A stretch of DNA of 42,734 bases from Pseudomonas sp. SDI (GTDB lineage Bacteria > Pseudomonadota > Gammaproteobacteria > Pseudomonadales > Pseudomonadaceae): contig NZ_QETK01000038.1 in NCBI RefSeq assembly GCF_003105155.1, forward strand, positions 1-42,734. Direction: 5' to 3'. Position 1 is the stretch's first letter; every line of letters starts with the position of its first letter. The notes under the pieces are model-generated. The model was not told the DNA's origin, did no database searches, and saw only the letters and a list, made by a program, of their open reading frames with translations. Shown here piece after piece: positions 42,476 to 42,734 of this stretch. Position numbers and translations under genes: made by a program.

Positions 42476-42504
42476 GAACGATTGTGGTGGGCGGCTAGTC
42501 TGTT
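42476..42504 (+). promoter_or_regulatory. Possible AlgU (RpoE-like) promoter for the Pmp3 gene
   Basis: GAACGA-N17-TCTGTT, compared with the AlgU pattern GAACTT-N16/17-TCTGA. It lies 27 bases before the ATG. An envelope-stress sigma factor would suit an osmotic-stress membrane peptide; the match is imperfect. Confidence 0.45.
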
Positions 42505-42530
42505 CTTAGGACATTACCAAGGAGCTGCAC

Positions 42531-42689
42531 ATGGACTTCATCCGCATCATCATCGCGATTCTGCTGCCACCACTGGGGGTGTTCCTGCAAGTGGGTTTTG
42601 GCGGCGCGTTCTGGCTGAACATTCTGTTGACGCTGCTGGGCTACATTCCGGGGATCGTGCATGCGGTGTACATCATCGCCAAGCGCTAA
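42531..42689 (+). CDS. Pmp3/YqaE family membrane peptide
   Basis: 52-residue proteolipid of the Pmp3 (UPF0057) family, with two hydrophobic helices (IRIIIAILLPPLGVFLQVG and FWLNILLTLLGYIPGIVHAVY) that form a hairpin in the membrane. Relatives in yeast and plants limit cation leak under salt stress; the bacterial role is less clear. ATG 42531 has AAGGAG six bases upstream. It has a terminator upstream and a possible AlgU promoter, so it is a single-gene unit. Confidence 0.93.
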   Translation: MDFIRIIIAILLPPLGVFLQVGFGGAFWLNILLTLLGYIPGIVHAVYIIAKR

Positions 42690-42693
42690 TCCA

Positions 42694-42712
42694 ATCGCGG
42701 GACTAGCCCGCG
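42694..42712. repeat. REP-like short palindrome, copy B
   Basis: Bases 42694-42711 are identical to 27776-27793. The arms extend to CGCGGG/CCCGCG (42696-42712). It lies five bases after the Pmp3 stop, close to the window end. Confidence 0.7.
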
Positions 42713-42734
42713 CCCACAGTGGTCCGCAGTGCTT

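Overview
This is a high-GC, densely coded chromosomal stretch of a Pseudomonas, most likely of the P. putida group. Gene order is the main evidence. It runs aceF-aceE, then glnE followed directly by waaF (P. aeruginosa, as I recall, has ilvE in between), an LPS-core kinase series, a FecI/FecR/TonB-receptor set, malate synthase G, the bioBFHCD operon, two long acyl-CoA dehydrogenases around a GGDEF gene, the small RNA rsmY, a LysR/aminotransferase pair and a Pmp3 peptide. This matches my memory of the P. putida region from aceF to Pmp3. Genus assignment is firm from the protein families; species assignment is inference. No tRNA, rRNA, insertion sequence, prophage or CRISPR array was seen.

Layout. 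1-3270: pyruvate dehydrogenase E2 (cut by the window edge) and E1 on the minus strand. Two operator-like dyads lie upstream, in the space shared with divergent glnE. 6758-13719: a tightly overlapping plus-strand operon for the inner LPS core: heptosyltransferases WaaF and WaaC, glucosyltransferase WaaG, kinase WaaP and three more kinase-fold proteins, the last carrying two complete kinase-like halves. 13731-19191: a minus-strand iron-uptake unit transcribed FecI, FecR, TonB receptor, PepSY membrane protein and a 55-residue membrane peptide.

19255-24809: a DEDDh exonuclease overlapping a cyclic-nucleotide-binding/CBS/nucleotidyltransferase protein, a divergent stand-alone receiver domain, and malate synthase G. 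24810-29354: a GcvR-like tandem ACT protein, RarD permease, SrkA-like kinase, a ModE-like regulator and ComF. 29317-33906: a BirA-type operator overlapping a strong promoter, then bioB-bioF-bioH-bioC-bioD with overlapping or nearly abutting ends, followed by a small flagellar-rod-like protein.

34473-39774: an acyl-CoA dehydrogenase with a near-consensus promoter overlapped by two PsrA-type boxes, a membrane diguanylate cyclase, and a second acyl-CoA dehydrogenase. 39780-39990: a GacA box and the RsmY regulatory RNA. 40005-42712: a LysR regulator divergent from a class III aminotransferase, then a Pmp3 membrane peptide. REP-like palindromes occur at four intergenic positions.

Common themes are envelope building (LPS core, iron receptor, Pmp3), acetyl-CoA and fatty-acid metabolism (PDH, malate synthase, two acyl-CoA dehydrogenases, biotin) and global signalling (c-di-GMP, Gac/Rsm). 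Most of the window is conserved core genome. The strongest non-coding signals are the aceE dyads, the BirA operator inside comF, the paired PsrA boxes and the rsmY/GacA-box locus.
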